Notes: generated from the letters alone by a model not told the origin. Positions 14,880 through 23,844 are shown, counted from the first letter of the stretch. The stretch is DNA of 44,620 bases from Chitinophagales bacterium (GCA_020629005.1 JAHDEE010000011.1:11882-56501), one strand, 5' to 3'. Translations and numbers: made by a program.

Positions 14880-16020
14880 AAACCAACTCCCTGGCCGATT
14901 TCACCGACTCCCGCACCGCCTCAATCACATAATCGACTTCCTCATCCAGCAGTTGGGAATATAGTGGCAGCGTAATCGTGCTATCCCCGATTCGCTCCGT
15001 TACGGGCAATTGTCCCCTCCGGAATTGATATTTTTCCCTGTAGTAACGGTATAGGTGAGTCGCTCTGTAATTTACCGCTACACCTACATCTCGGGTCTGC
15101 AACTCATCCAATACTGTATCCCGAATTGCAGGATTAACCCAGATGGTAAAGATGTGTCTTGCATGCTTTGTTTCGGGAAGAGCAATTGGAAAGTCAACAC
15201 CCTGTGTTTGTGTAAATGCCTGCTCGTACCTGGCTGATATCTTTTGCTTTATGTCCAGATACTTAGCCAACCTATCCATCTGATTTACAAGTAAAGCTGC
15301 TTGAATATTACTCATATTAAACTTGTAACCAAGGAAATCCAATTCATAGTGCTGATACCGCTTGCCATGTCTTTGCGCAGCATGTTTGTTGACTCCCTGG
15401 ATACGTGCTTTTGAGAGCCATTCATACATCCGCTGCTGCTTGCAAATGATGGCCCCTCCTTCACCTGCGGTCATGTTTTTGGTAGCGTAAAAACTGAAAC
15501 AGGCTGCATCAGAAAACATACCAGGGCGATAGCCATCACGCTCACTTTCAATGGCATGACAGGCATCTTCAATAATGGCCAGACCATGCCGATCGGCTAT
15601 GCGTTTCAACTGCTTCATGTCGATCATTTGCCCATAGAGATGCACAGGGATGATGGCCTTGGTGTAAGGGGTGATAGCAGACTCAATCAAAGACAGATCG
15701 ATGTTGCCGGTTTCCGATTCAACATCAACATATACTGGCTTTGCACCTGTTCGTTCTATGGCATGACTGGTACCTAAAAAGCTCATTGCCGTGGTGATGA
15801 CTTCGTGTCCCTGACCAATATCAAAATATTTGAGGCAGAGAAACAGACTGTTGGTACAAGAATTAGTCCCAATGGCAAATGGACTTCCCATCAATTCCGC
15901 AAAGCGGCGCTCGAATTCTTCGACCACGCTTCCCGTAGTCAGAAACATGGAGTTCAACACTTCCATACAGGCAGCTTTGTCCACTTCGTTCAGGTTGTGT
16001 TTGTAGAAGGCTACTTTCAT
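14878..16020 (-). CDS. DegT/DnrJ/EryC1/StrS-type sugar aminotransferase
   Basis: From ATG 16020 (MKVAFYKHNL) the protein has 380 residues, normal for the family; the 20 codons upstream to 16080 are not convincing. It is a fold-type I PLP enzyme. IGTNSCTNSLFLCL (50-63) forms the phosphate-binding turn, IIEDACHAIE (149-158) holds the ring-binding Asp152, and FSFYATKNMTAGEGG (175-189) carries the Schiff-base Lys181. The family transaminates keto-sugar nucleotides to make amino sugars for O-antigens, glycans or antibiotics. It is the last gene of a minus-strand operon, 11 bp behind the WbqC-like gene. It probably makes an amino sugar, or a related amine, for a surface glycan; the exact sugar is not deducible. 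Confidence 0.9.
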   Translation of the reverse strand: MKVAFYKHNLNEVDKAACMEVLNSMFLTTGSVVEEFERRFAELMGSPFAIGTNSCTNSLFLCLKYFDIGQGHEVITTAMSFLGTSHAIERTGAKPVYVDVESETGNIDLSLIESAITPYTKAIIPVHLYGQMIDMKQLKRIADRHGLAIIEDACHAIESERDGYRPGMFSDAACFSFYATKNMTAGEGGAIICKQQRMYEWLSKARIQGVNKHAAQRHGKRYQHYELDFLGYKFNMSNIQAALLVNQMDRLAKYLDIKQKISARYEQAFTQTQGVDFPIALPETKHARHIFTIWVNPAIRDTVLDELQTRDVGVAVNYRATHLYRYYREKYQFRRGQLPVTERIGDSTITLPLYSQLLDEEVDYVIEAVRESVKSARELV

Positions 16021-16031
16021 TGCGAAAAGTT

Positions 16032-16742
16032 TTATGCTGAATGACCACTTCGTAGTATGGACAAAGACTCCGGACCACAATTAAACAAGAGATCAACAAT
16101 GCTAAGGTAAGGCATAAATGTCGCTCCCTGCTGCGGATATTGTGGATGCTGATATTGCTGAAAATGAAGCTTGATACCTTTTTCCTCGAAAGCCTTCGCG
16201 TTTATGTAATTGACAGCACTCGCACCCGTTAGATAATCAGTAGCTTCCAGGGATTGACAGATCTCTACAAGGCGCCCAGTAGCGTCAGTGGAGCGAACCT
16301 CTAAGTCAGAGCTACGCAGAATTTCGGTATTCTCAATTTTCAACATCTTTACAAACATGCTCACTTGATCCATGTCTAATTCACTGAGGAATCGGTAGGG
16401 CTTGTGAAACTGTTGCCAGATGGCCTCATAGAAATCGAAGAAGTAGGGACAATGATAATAGCTTTCGAGAATCAGTTCCTTATGCCTGCGTTGCCATGGC
16501 CGGTCGTAGGATATTTCTATGTCCTTGATCTTTGCATGGTACCTTCCTTTGCTCTTGACAGGGACTGATAAGAGGGTCTTTTCGCCGCCAATTCCTTTGA
16601 TGTAGTTGCGATTTCGCCAGTCTCGCCTGGTATACTGCACATCATCGAGAAACACAAAGGTGTCGGATCTCGAGAGTTGATCGAAATAGCCTAGCCAGGG
16701 AAGGTAGGAAGGTTGCAGTATGACGACGGTTTTCTGTAACAT
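16032..16742 (-). CDS. WbqC-like family protein
   Basis: This is a 236-residue protein with the WbqC signature at its start: VVILQPSYLPWLGYFDQL (5-22), then DTFVFLDDVQYTRRDWRNRN. Later LLSVPV and TDYLTGASAVNYI are also typical. WbqC-like proteins occur in O-antigen and polysaccharide loci and are suspected to act in modified-sugar synthesis, often beside DegT aminotransferases; the reaction is not settled. I start at ATG 16742, 20 bp after the glycosyltransferase stop; a TTG five codons upstream is possible. The pairing with the aminotransferase supports a joint role in one amino-sugar step. Confidence 0.88.
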   Translation of the reverse strand: MLQKTVVILQPSYLPWLGYFDQLSRSDTFVFLDDVQYTRRDWRNRNYIKGIGGEKTLLSVPVKSKGRYHAKIKDIEISYDRPWQRRHKELILESYYHCPYFFDFYEAIWQQFHKPYRFLSELDMDQVSMFVKMLKIENTEILRSSDLEVRSTDATGRLVEICQSLEATDYLTGASAVNYINAKAFEEKGIKLHFQQYQHPQYPQQGATFMPYLSIVDLLFNCGPESLSILRSGHSA

Positions 16743-16762
16743 TTTATGAGCACTCAATTGGT

Positions 16763-17680
16763 CTAAAGACCCAGGGTTCGACCTATGATAAATTCCGGAC
16801 GGCCAGAGCCCTGAAGCTTTTGATGGAAGCGATATCTCGCCAGCAGCGCAATCGCCCAGATCAGGAAACTGGTCATTAGTCCAGACCAGAAAAGTAGCAT
16901 TGCGGTTGCAAACTGAAGGGAGGTGATAAATGGCAGCAACAAACTCAAGAGCGAAAGCAATAGGGTAAAACCTCCCAGTCTGAAAATGTAGGATGGAATT
17001 CGGTCACCAAAAGCGGTAAAGGCAGTGTGGGTAAGGCGAAAGAGTTTGCCTGCCGTGTATTTGGTTTCTCCATACGCTCTGGGATCTCGATTGATTTCCA
17101 CTGCTGTCTGTGTAAAGCCAACGTAGGCAAAGATGCCTGCATAGAATTTATGCTCCCCTCTCCATTGCCGCACGGCTTCCCAGACCGGTTTTCTGAAGAT
17201 TCGAAGAATGGATTGATTGCCTGGAATGGGTAAGCCTGAGGCCTTTCGAATGATCCACCAAAAGAGGCTTCCCAGGGCACTGCGAATGGAACTGACATGG
17301 CGTTTTGCGCGAATCCCATGAACAATGTCAAAGCCCTTTTGAAGCTCATGAAACAATTTTGGAATTTCCTCGGGAGGATCCTGCTGATCTCCATCCATTA
17401 GCAGGAAATATTCCCCATTTGCTTGTTGCAGACCCGCCGATATTGCTTGATGGTGACCAAAATTTCGGCTGAGCGCCACTAGCTTAAAATTGGGATTAGA
17501 GCGGTGCAACTCCTCTATTCTTGCTATGCTGTGATCGCTGCTTCCATCATCAACGAAGAAGACCTGCCAATCGAGCATAGGCAATTCATTTAGCATGACC
17601 AGGCTGATTCGTTCTGCTAGAGGTCGAATGTTTTCTTGTTCGTTAAATACTGGAATGATGATAGCAAGCTGCTCCCTCAT
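16763..17680 (-). CDS. GT2 glycosyltransferase with two C-terminal membrane helices (DPM1/GtrB-like)
   Basis: This is a 305-residue GT-A enzyme. IIIPVFNEQENIRP (7-20) is the family start, VDDGSSD (43-49) holds the nucleotide-binding Asps, and MDGDQQDPPEEIP (95-107) holds the metal-binding DxD. Two hydrophobic helices lie near the end (about 229-255 and 260-285). This layout is that of polyprenyl-phosphate glycosyltransferases such as GtrB, which load a sugar onto undecaprenyl phosphate at the inner membrane. First gene of the operon with WbqC and the aminotransferase, it likely delivers the sugar they make to a lipid carrier. The downstream acceptor is unknown; uppP at 21807 recycles the same carrier pool. 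Confidence 0.9.
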   Translation of the reverse strand: MREQLAIIIPVFNEQENIRPLAERISLVMLNELPMLDWQVFFVDDGSSDHSIARIEELHRSNPNFKLVALSRNFGHHQAISAGLQQANGEYFLLMDGDQQDPPEEIPKLFHELQKGFDIVHGIRAKRHVSSIRSALGSLFWWIIRKASGLPIPGNQSILRIFRKPVWEAVRQWRGEHKFYAGIFAYVGFTQTAVEINRDPRAYGETKYTAGKLFRLTHTAFTAFGDRIPSYIFRLGGFTLLLSLLSLLLPFITSLQFATAMLLFWSGLMTSFLIWAIALLARYRFHQKLQGSGRPEFIIGRTLGL

Positions 17681-17710
17681 GGCGGCAAATATAAGAACTC
17701 TGCCTTAGCC

Positions 17711-17765
17711 AAAATGAAAAAGGCAGCGGGATGTGGCGCCATAATTGCACCAGCTCCCGCTGCCT
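17711..17765 (-). terminator. Intrinsic terminator of the LVIVD protein gene
   Basis: AGGCAGCGGG (17721-17730) and CCCGCTGCCT (17756-17765) are exact complements. On the minus strand the stem is followed by a T-rich run (complement of the A-rich 17711-17720). It begins 67 bp beyond the stop at 17833. The 25-nt loop is long and itself contains the palindrome TGGCGCCA. It also insulates the glycan operon starting at 17680. Confidence 0.7.
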
Positions 17766-17832
17766 ATTCCGTCTGTTGGTTTTCACAAGGAAAGTGATTC
17801 TGCCCAACGAATGTAGAAACTCGCGTTCGATT

Positions 17833-20244
17833 CTAACGGATCATCAACCTTCCGGCCTGCAGCTGTCCTTGCCTATCAGCAACCTGGTAGCAATACAATC
17901 CTTGTGGTAGATGCCCAACACGTACTTTTGTGCTAGCTTGATTTAGACGTTTTTGAAGTACTAAGTGCCCCATTGAGTTGAACAGTCGGAAGAATGTTCC
18001 ATTTGCAAAGCGATTTTCCTGAGAAACATGGACAAAATCAGATGTCGGATTGGGCGAAACAACAATATCCTGGTCAAGTAATTCTTCCTCTACAGTAACC
18101 GGCCAGGGATCGTCCTCGATTATTTGCACGAAGTCAACACCGGCTTCTACCAGATGCCCGGTATCAGCCTCATCACCTGTTTCAAAGACAAGAACCATGT
18201 TTTCTGTCAGTTCGATTTCCTCCTTCAGATAAAACTCCCTTTCTGACCACTGACTCAACATCGGATCATTTGGTCCTGCTATATCCAGTACCTGTGAGGT
18301 GATACCGTTTTCAATACGAACGGTTAAAAAGTCGTTCGGATCGCCACTGCCCGCAACTCCTCCATTGTTAAAAAACCAACGATGAAATGTCAGCTTAGGG
18401 CTATTGTAGTTGCTAAGATCGAAGACTGGAGAAGTCAGTATGGTGACTCCATCATCCACATCATCTCCGCCTGCATTTTGTCCACTGGCCTGATTTCCTG
18501 TCACCATGGCAAAGTCTCCCAGATCCCCTTCGACATCTACATTGGCATTGGAGAAATTGTTGCCATAGAACGTTCCTGAAGGTACTGCACGTTCCCAGAT
18601 TCCGGCAACAGCATCACCAGATACCGACCATCCAAAATCGAGCACAAAATCATCGTAATAACCTTCTTGCAGTTCAATCACAAAGTCCTCCTCGCCTGAA
18701 ATCAGATCTTCAGCCAGGATTTCACGAGTTACATAGCCCCATTTACCCACCATAATATCGTAGGTGCCAGACACGAAAGTAGATAGTTCGTAATTGCCGA
18801 GCACATTGGTGGTGGCTTCCCGCACGATTTCACCATTTACAAAGTATACAACAGCATCTTCCACGTTATCCCCTGAGTCACTTATCACCTTTCCGTTCAG
18901 CACAAAATTTGGAAGTGGTTCTAGCTCAACTTCGATATTGGTGATCTCTCCATGCTCTAGCTCAATACCTTCCACTGTCTTGGGTTCAAAGCCAGGTTTG
19001 GAAAAGGATACGGAGTAAGTTCCAGCGAGCGCAATTCCTGTTTTAAAAGCTCCAAAAAGATTAGATCTCTCTGTTTGATCATCAGACACAATCTGTATTT
19101 CAGCAGAAGAAATTGGAACACCATCCTGAGCACTAACTACGGTACCTTCCAGATAACAGGCTCTTTTATAGGTTGGAGCAAATACGCTAAGCCCGGCTTG
19201 CATATCTGAAATAAGAATATTGCCGGAAGGAAGGTAAGGATATACACCCCAGGTCCCACTGAAGCCATCACCGGCAACGCCAGGACTCGTATCAAAATAC
19301 CCCACTTCTACCAGATTGTCAGGATAGGTGGCATCATGTACGATTACTCCATCTCGATACCATGAAGTCAATAACCAATTGTCTAACACAAAGGCATTGT
19401 GTGGAACAGATCCAAGTCCCGGATCAGATTGAATCTTATCTACAAGCTTCATGTCGTAAATATCCCTAACATCGTATGCAGCTACAAAGCCGCTGCTTAC
19501 TTCATCTGTCGTGTAGATATAGTCTCCTGCGTCGTCAAGCCAACAGTTATGGGTAAAACTCCCAGGTGTTTCAATAGAACTTAAGACAACAGGTGAAGCT
19601 TTCACCCGCACATCAATTACAGTAAGATTGCCGGCGTATACTTCACCTGCCCATAGTGTGTCCCCTCTTACGTAGCCATCATGTATATATTCTTCATCGT
19701 AGACCCCTACAACAGGTGGTTCTGTGAAATTCTCTTTGACATCCAGGATGATCGCTCCACCTTCTCCATAATCTGCACCAAATATGTAGGCGAATCCATT
19801 TTCGTCCATGAAGATATTGTGGGCAGAATTCCATATCACGCTTCCGGAGCCATTGTAGGTATGCACCTCAATATCAGTAGGCAACTCGCTCAAGTCAATG
19901 ATCGTTAATCCGTTGCTGTTTTGCTCATTCTCATTTTCGTTGATCACATAAGCGAATTGCCCCCAAACCTTCATATCTCTCCAGGTAGTGTTTACCCCCG
20001 GGATAAAATGCAGTTCTTCCGGACTTGTAGGGTCCGTTACATCAAGTATGTAGGTTCCAGCCTGGGCTCCGACTATTGCATATTCATTACCAAAGGGGTC
20101 GGCATAGGCCCAGATATCGCTAACCTCTTGATTGTTCGCAAAATCTATATTACCCATGAGTTCCAGGCCCAATTGGGCTTGAACTTTGGCGGAGCAAAGT
20201 ATTAACAAAGTGCAGGCAAGAAAAAGGGTGTATAAGTTTCTCAT
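17833..20244 (-). CDS. Secreted LVIVD-repeat 'choice-of-anchor B' protein with T9SS domain
   Basis: Read from ATG 20244 (MRNLYTLFLACTLLILCSAKVQAQ, a signal peptide), the protein has 803 residues. The first half is a beta-propeller of LVIVD-type blades (EYAIVGAQAGTYILDVTDP, NSNGLTIIDLSELP, AGNLTVIDVRVKASP) as in 'choice-of-anchor B' proteins. Two carboxypeptidase-regulatory-like beta domains follow (YLEGTVVSAQDGVPIS and FVLNGKVISDSGDNVED). Next is a jelly-roll-like region (FVLDFGWSVSGDAVAG onward). The end is a type A T9SS sorting domain (DIVVSPNPTSDFVHV to RLMIR). It is an extracellular binding or adhesion protein, not obviously an enzyme. A terminator follows, so it is probably monocistronic. 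Confidence 0.85.
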   Translation of the reverse strand: MRNLYTLFLACTLLILCSAKVQAQLGLELMGNIDFANNQEVSDIWAYADPFGNEYAIVGAQAGTYILDVTDPTSPEELHFIPGVNTTWRDMKVWGQFAYVINENENEQNSNGLTIIDLSELPTDIEVHTYNGSGSVIWNSAHNIFMDENGFAYIFGADYGEGGAIILDVKENFTEPPVVGVYDEEYIHDGYVRGDTLWAGEVYAGNLTVIDVRVKASPVVLSSIETPGSFTHNCWLDDAGDYIYTTDEVSSGFVAAYDVRDIYDMKLVDKIQSDPGLGSVPHNAFVLDNWLLTSWYRDGVIVHDATYPDNLVEVGYFDTSPGVAGDGFSGTWGVYPYLPSGNILISDMQAGLSVFAPTYKRACYLEGTVVSAQDGVPISSAEIQIVSDDQTERSNLFGAFKTGIALAGTYSVSFSKPGFEPKTVEGIELEHGEITNIEVELEPLPNFVLNGKVISDSGDNVEDAVVYFVNGEIVREATTNVLGNYELSTFVSGTYDIMVGKWGYVTREILAEDLISGEEDFVIELQEGYYDDFVLDFGWSVSGDAVAGIWERAVPSGTFYGNNFSNANVDVEGDLGDFAMVTGNQASGQNAGGDDVDDGVTILTSPVFDLSNYNSPKLTFHRWFFNNGGVAGSGDPNDFLTVRIENGITSQVLDIAGPNDPMLSQWSEREFYLKEEIELTENMVLVFETGDEADTGHLVEAGVDFVQIIEDDPWPVTVEEELLDQDIVVSPNPTSDFVHVSQENRFANGTFFRLFNSMGHLVLQKRLNQASTKVRVGHLPQGLYCYQVADRQGQLQAGRLMIR

Positions 20245-20612
20245 TTTGGGTGAATAGTTTTGTGTTAAGGCGCATATCCGATCTTGGCGGACGCACAAAT
20301 TTACGAGACCTGAAATTTTATCTTAGTGAATGCAAGACAAACAAGCACTCTCGCAAAGGCGAACAGTGCCGATTACGCAGGCTTGTAAGTTTGCAGACTA
20401 AGCGGCGGGAACTAGCGAACCTTTTGCCTCCAATTTGCATGGCGAAATTTTTCTGTATAATTGCGTGAGCCAATTGTGGGGTCAGGTGTAGAAGGGAGTA
20501 TAGGACCATAAAACAGCACGATTTAAATTCTATGACATTGCAGGTTGTCATGTTATTTTTGGCTCCTAAATCCGTAGTTTTGCCCTGATTGTAAGGCCCA
20601 TAGTAATTCGAA
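20245..20612. other. Divergent intergenic region with two TAnnTTTG-like boxes
   Basis: These 368 bp separate the LVIVD protein and ftsX and hold no convincing gene. Two -7-type boxes match the Bacteroidota TAnnTTTG pattern. TAAATTTG on the minus strand (20296-20303) is 52 bp upstream of the LVIVD start. TAGTTTTG on the plus strand (20575-20582) is 31 bp before the ftsX start. Neither has a well-spaced TTG element upstream. A short dyad (ATGACA at 20532-20537, TGTCAT at 20546-20551) lies just upstream of the ftsX box. These are pattern matches only. Confidence 0.35.
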
Positions 20613-21470
20613 ATGAGCGAAACCAAAAAGTCCAGACCTTCCTACTTTTATTCCATAATCAGCATAACACTGGTATTGTTCATTTTGGGCATGATTGGAT
20701 TGATCATCAGTCAGGCCAACTCATTGACTACCCATTTTCGTGAAAACCTGGAGTTTACCTTGATTCTAGAGGACGATGTAAAAGATAAGGAGCTGGAGAA
20801 GTTCATCAAGTCAGTGGAAAGTAAGGCTTATGTTAAATCGTCAAATTACACTTCTAAAGATCAAGCCGCTAAGCGTTTTGCCGAAGAATTTGATGAGGAT
20901 TTTCTTGAGATTCTGGGCGAAAACCCGCTCTTCGCTTCCTTGAGCATCTTTATGAAATCCTCTTATGCGAATTCTGACAGTATAACCTGGATTGAAAGAG
21001 AATTATTGGCCAAAAAGGAGGTTAAGGAGGTCTTTTATCAAGAAGGACTGGTCGACCTCGTAAACGCCAACGTTCGCAAACTCAGTCTGATTCTTCTCTT
21101 GATATCTGCTTTATTCCTCTTCATGGCATTTACACTAATTGACAATACGATCAGATTGGCCATGTTCTCAGATCGCTTTCTGATCAAGAGCATGCAAATG
21201 GTCGGAGCCACCAGAGCCAAAGTAACCAGACCATTCATGCGCCGCAGCTTGATTAATGGTCTTGTCAGTGGTTTGCTTGCGGTTTTTTGTTTAGTATTAC
21301 TGCTGTATTTCCTGCAGAACAATATGCCTGAATTGGCCAAGCTGCAAACTAAACGTAACTTTGTGGCGGTTTGTGTTGGGATTATGCTCACAGGAATACT
21401 GATTTCATTTCTAAGTACCAGATCCGCTGTGCTGAAATACTTAAAAAGCGAATTGGACGATTTGTACTAA
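20613..21470 (+). CDS. ftsX: Cell division ABC permease FtsX
   Basis: This is a 285-residue inner-membrane protein. Transmembrane helix 1 is at about 11-33, an exported domain spans about 35-155, and three helices follow at about 157-178, 213-235 and 250-268. The conserved cytoplasmic MQMVGATRAKVTRPF (194-208) carries the FtsX-type VGAT motif, and the exported part ends with the typical VDLVNANVRKLS. With the ATPase FtsE, FtsX forms a type VII ABC-like complex that activates peptidoglycan hydrolases at the septum. ftsE is not in this window, as is usual in Bacteroidota where ftsX leads a block with DUF3098 and uppP. The downstream gene follows after 30 bp. Confidence 0.92.
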   Translation: MSETKKSRPSYFYSIISITLVLFILGMIGLIISQANSLTTHFRENLEFTLILEDDVKDKELEKFIKSVESKAYVKSSNYTSKDQAAKRFAEEFDEDFLEILGENPLFASLSIFMKSSYANSDSITWIERELLAKKEVKEVFYQEGLVDLVNANVRKLSLILLLISALFLFMAFTLIDNTIRLAMFSDRFLIKSMQMVGATRAKVTRPFMRRSLINGLVSGLLAVFCLVLLLYFLQNNMPELAKLQTKRNFVAVCVGIMLTGILISFLSTRSAVLKYLKSELDDLY

Positions 21471-21500
21471 TTCCCTTTGCCATTAACTTCTGAATACAAT

Positions 21501-21800
21501 ATGAAAAATCAATATAAGCATCATTTCCTGCTAAAAAAGCAGAACTACCTGATAATGATCGTAGGCTGTTGTATCATGGCACTCGGCTACATAATGATGA
21601 TTGGTGGTGGAGCTAGCAATCCGATGGAATATCCTGTGGATACCTTGTACGGTTTCAGAAATACAGTACTGGCACCGATGTTGGTTTTGCTTGGACTGGC
21701 GACTCAAGTGGTGGCTATCTTTTGGGGCGGCAAGCAGGCAAAGGCTGATCACAAGGAAGAGGATCTGTTGGCCAGCACCATTGACAGAGATAAAGCATAA
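21501..21800 (+). CDS. DUF3098 small membrane protein
   Basis: This is a 99-residue protein from ATG 21501 (MKNQYKHHFLLKKQNY). Two transmembrane helices (about 18-36 and 59-79) flank a short loop with the family-typical DTLYGFRNTVLAPMLVLLG. The C-terminus is charged (KADHKEEDLLAS). A TTG at 21477 would add eight residues and looks worse. DUF3098 proteins are restricted to Bacteroidota and sit between ftsX and uppP with high consistency. A role in division or envelope assembly is inferred only from that. Confidence 0.85.
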   Translation: MKNQYKHHFLLKKQNYLIMIVGCCIMALGYIMMIGGGASNPMEYPVDTLYGFRNTVLAPMLVLLGLATQVVAIFWGGKQAKADHKEEDLLASTIDRDKA

Positions 21801-21806
21801 GAGTCG

Positions 21807-22595
21807 ATGTCAATAATCCAGGCAATTTTGCTGGGCATACTGCAAGGCCTAACCGAGTTTTTGCCTGTAAGCAGTAGTGGCCATATCGAGCTTGGAAAAT
21901 ACCTGCTCAATATCCAAACAACCGAAGACCTTACCTTTTCAGTGCTCGTACATGGCGCAACGGTACTAAGTATTGTAATCATCTTTTGGCGGGATATTTT
22001 TGACTTGTTCAAGGCCCTTTTTACTTTCAAGTACACTGAAGAAACCGCTTACATTGTTAAATTATTTCTTTCCATGATACCTATTGGAATGGTTGGCTTG
22101 TTATGGAAAGATCAACTTGAGTCTTTCTTTGCGGGGAATATAGTACTGGTTGGCTGTTGCTTGCTTTTTACAGCAGCATTACTGCTTCTGACAAGATTCG
22201 AAAAGACTCCCGGCAGAGAAGTCAGCTTCCTTGATTCCGTGCTAATTGGACTTTCTCAGGCCATAGCAGTATTACCCGGAATAAGCCGATCAGGTGCAAC
22301 GATCAGCACCGCGCTTGCGCTAGGTGTTTCCAGAGAAAAAGCCGCTAAGTTTTCATTTCTCATGGTACTTGCCCCTATCATAGGAGCGAATCTTGTGGAA
22401 ATGAAAGACATGGCTGAAACAGGCTTTGCCTCTTCGCTGAGCCCTTCAGTGATGATTGCTGGCTTTCTGGCTGCTTTTCTCTCCGGCCTCCTGGCCTGCA
22501 ACCTTATGTTGAAACTCGTGAAGGAAGGGAGGATCATCTATTTTGCTGCTTATTGCGCTATTGTTGGAATCCTGGCGATTGTCTCCGGATTATAG
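21807..22595 (+). CDS. uppP: Undecaprenyl-diphosphatase UppP/BacA
   Basis: This is a 262-residue multi-pass inner-membrane enzyme that removes a phosphate from undecaprenyl diphosphate to regenerate the lipid carrier for peptidoglycan and surface glycans. The first motif GILQGLTEFLPVSSSGH (10-26) carries Glu17, the Ser cluster and His26. The second, LPGISRSGATIS (156-167), carries the catalytic-pocket Arg161. Length and motif spacing are normal. It follows the DUF3098 gene by 6 bp, so ftsX-DUF3098-uppP is one operon. In many relatives truB comes next, but here a convergent T9SS cargo gene ends 23 bp downstream. Confidence 0.95.
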   Translation: MSIIQAILLGILQGLTEFLPVSSSGHIELGKYLLNIQTTEDLTFSVLVHGATVLSIVIIFWRDIFDLFKALFTFKYTEETAYIVKLFLSMIPIGMVGLLWKDQLESFFAGNIVLVGCCLLFTAALLLLTRFEKTPGREVSFLDSVLIGLSQAIAVLPGISRSGATISTALALGVSREKAAKFSFLMVLAPIIGANLVEMKDMAETGFASSLSPSVMIAGFLAAFLSGLLACNLMLKLVKEGRIIYFAAYCAIVGILAIVSGL

Positions 22596-22618
22596 CAGCT
22601 AAACTCTTCTTCCGGATC

Positions 22619-23797
22619 TTATTTGACTGAGATCATCTTGACAAAGCTCTCGAATTCAGAGCTGATGCTCAGTATGTAGAGTCCGGGAACCAGCCCATCA
22701 ATCGAAATACTTGTAGAACCTGCGTCCATGGAACAAGTTCCCTGACTAAGCACTTTTCCATCCAGACTGCTTAGCATATATTGTGTTCCGCCTGAAGGCA
22801 ATAATCCTTGAACAAATAATAAGCCTTTTGCGGGCTGTGGATAGATAGAAATTCTGCTTTGATCTACTTCCGGGATCGACACCCCGAATCCATCAACGCC
22901 AGTGTAAAACAGCTGCTGCCGACGCTCGTCCAGATATTCACCAGTGGCAAAATCCAGCACTTGATGAGTCAGAAATACCAGATTGGAACAGGTATCAAAT
23001 AAATAGTTGCTTTTGCGAATGGCAGCAACTTCACCATTACCATATGACTGGTTGATTACGTAGTTAAGCTGTTGTTCGTCATCGTAGAAGTACAGATTAG
23101 CAAGACTTGTGACCTCCTCACCATTGATGATTTCATAAGTCGTCCAATTATTGAGCTGACCAAAACTATTGAATACTCTGGAAGATCTAAGTTTTCCAAT
23201 CCACTCACCATCTTCATACGAATAAGTCCATTGCTGTCCAAAAGCCCCAGATTCATGGTACAAGCTCAAAACGATTTTTTCGGTCCATTGCAACTCACCA
23301 TCTATAGCTTCCTCCACTTTATGTTCTGATAAATTTCCAGAATCATCGTAGATATAGTCGAATTTTCGTTTCGAGAGTATTAGTTCATCTTCAGCTGGAC
23401 TGTAAGAAAAATCCCTTTGTTCGATCAACTGCCCTTCCTCATTATAATCAGATTCGGAGCGAAGGAATTCTGTCCAAATTGCTCCGTTCCAGGATTGATA
23501 GCGATAAACTTCTTGTTGTCCCGCTTCATTGTACTCAAAGAAAGTTCTGTAACTGTTGACAAACTGTTCAAATTCCGAGTTCCAATACTGGCCGACTCTT
23601 GAAGCTAAGGAGTAATTCTCGTTGTAGATCAGGGTATCTTTTCCAGTTAGAAACCATTCATCGTCTTGCCAGGTGCGAATTTCCTCGTAGTTATTGAGGA
23701 AGATGATATTGTCTCCTTCAGTGGGGCAGTCTCCATACTGCGCAAAAAGAGTTGTAGAACAAAGGAAACCGAACAATAGAAATGCCAACAATCTCAT
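22619..23797 (-). CDS. T9SS-secreted protein with YD-like repeats, unknown function
   Basis: This is a 392-residue exported protein with signal peptide MRLLAFLLFGFLCSTTLFAQ. The mature part is built of about seven short beta-hairpin repeats of the form (F/Y)-x-Y-(N/D)-(E/D)-x-G-(Q/N)-L, for example FFEYNEAGQQEVYRY, ESDYNEEGQLIEQR and DYIYDDSGNLSEHK. These resemble YD/RHS-type strands and are spaced 20-40 residues apart. The last 85 residues (ISIYPQPAKGLLFVQGL to FVKMISVK) form a T9SS sorting domain. There is no enzyme motif; a surface binding role is likely. It is convergent with uppP and has its own 5' region of 115 bp with a 14-bp palindrome. Confidence 0.8.
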   Translation of the reverse strand: MRLLAFLLFGFLCSTTLFAQYGDCPTEGDNIIFLNNYEEIRTWQDDEWFLTGKDTLIYNENYSLASRVGQYWNSEFEQFVNSYRTFFEYNEAGQQEVYRYQSWNGAIWTEFLRSESDYNEEGQLIEQRDFSYSPAEDELILSKRKFDYIYDDSGNLSEHKVEEAIDGELQWTEKIVLSLYHESGAFGQQWTYSYEDGEWIGKLRSSRVFNSFGQLNNWTTYEIINGEEVTSLANLYFYDDEQQLNYVINQSYGNGEVAAIRKSNYLFDTCSNLVFLTHQVLDFATGEYLDERRQQLFYTGVDGFGVSIPEVDQSRISIYPQPAKGLLFVQGLLPSGGTQYMLSSLDGKVLSQGTCSMDAGSTSISIDGLVPGLYILSISSEFESFVKMISVK

Positions 23798-23830
23798 AGT
23801 AAATTGCTTTATTCTCTCAAAATGAACTTA

Positions 23831-23844
23831 AGCGGAATTCCGCT
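23831..23844. promoter_or_regulatory. Perfect 14-bp palindrome upstream of T9SS gene
   Basis: AGCGGAATTCCGCT is fully self-complementary, 33 bp before the start at 23797 and 68 bp beyond the ftcD stop. It has no loop and no T-run, so it is more like a protein-binding site than a terminator. It may be chance. Confidence 0.3.

Noticed and set aside
20318-20626. Minus-strand frame of about 100 codons between the LVIVD gene and ftsX
   Set aside because: It overlaps the start of ftsX, is rich in Cys, Arg and His, has no recognisable domain and covers the likely promoter boxes.
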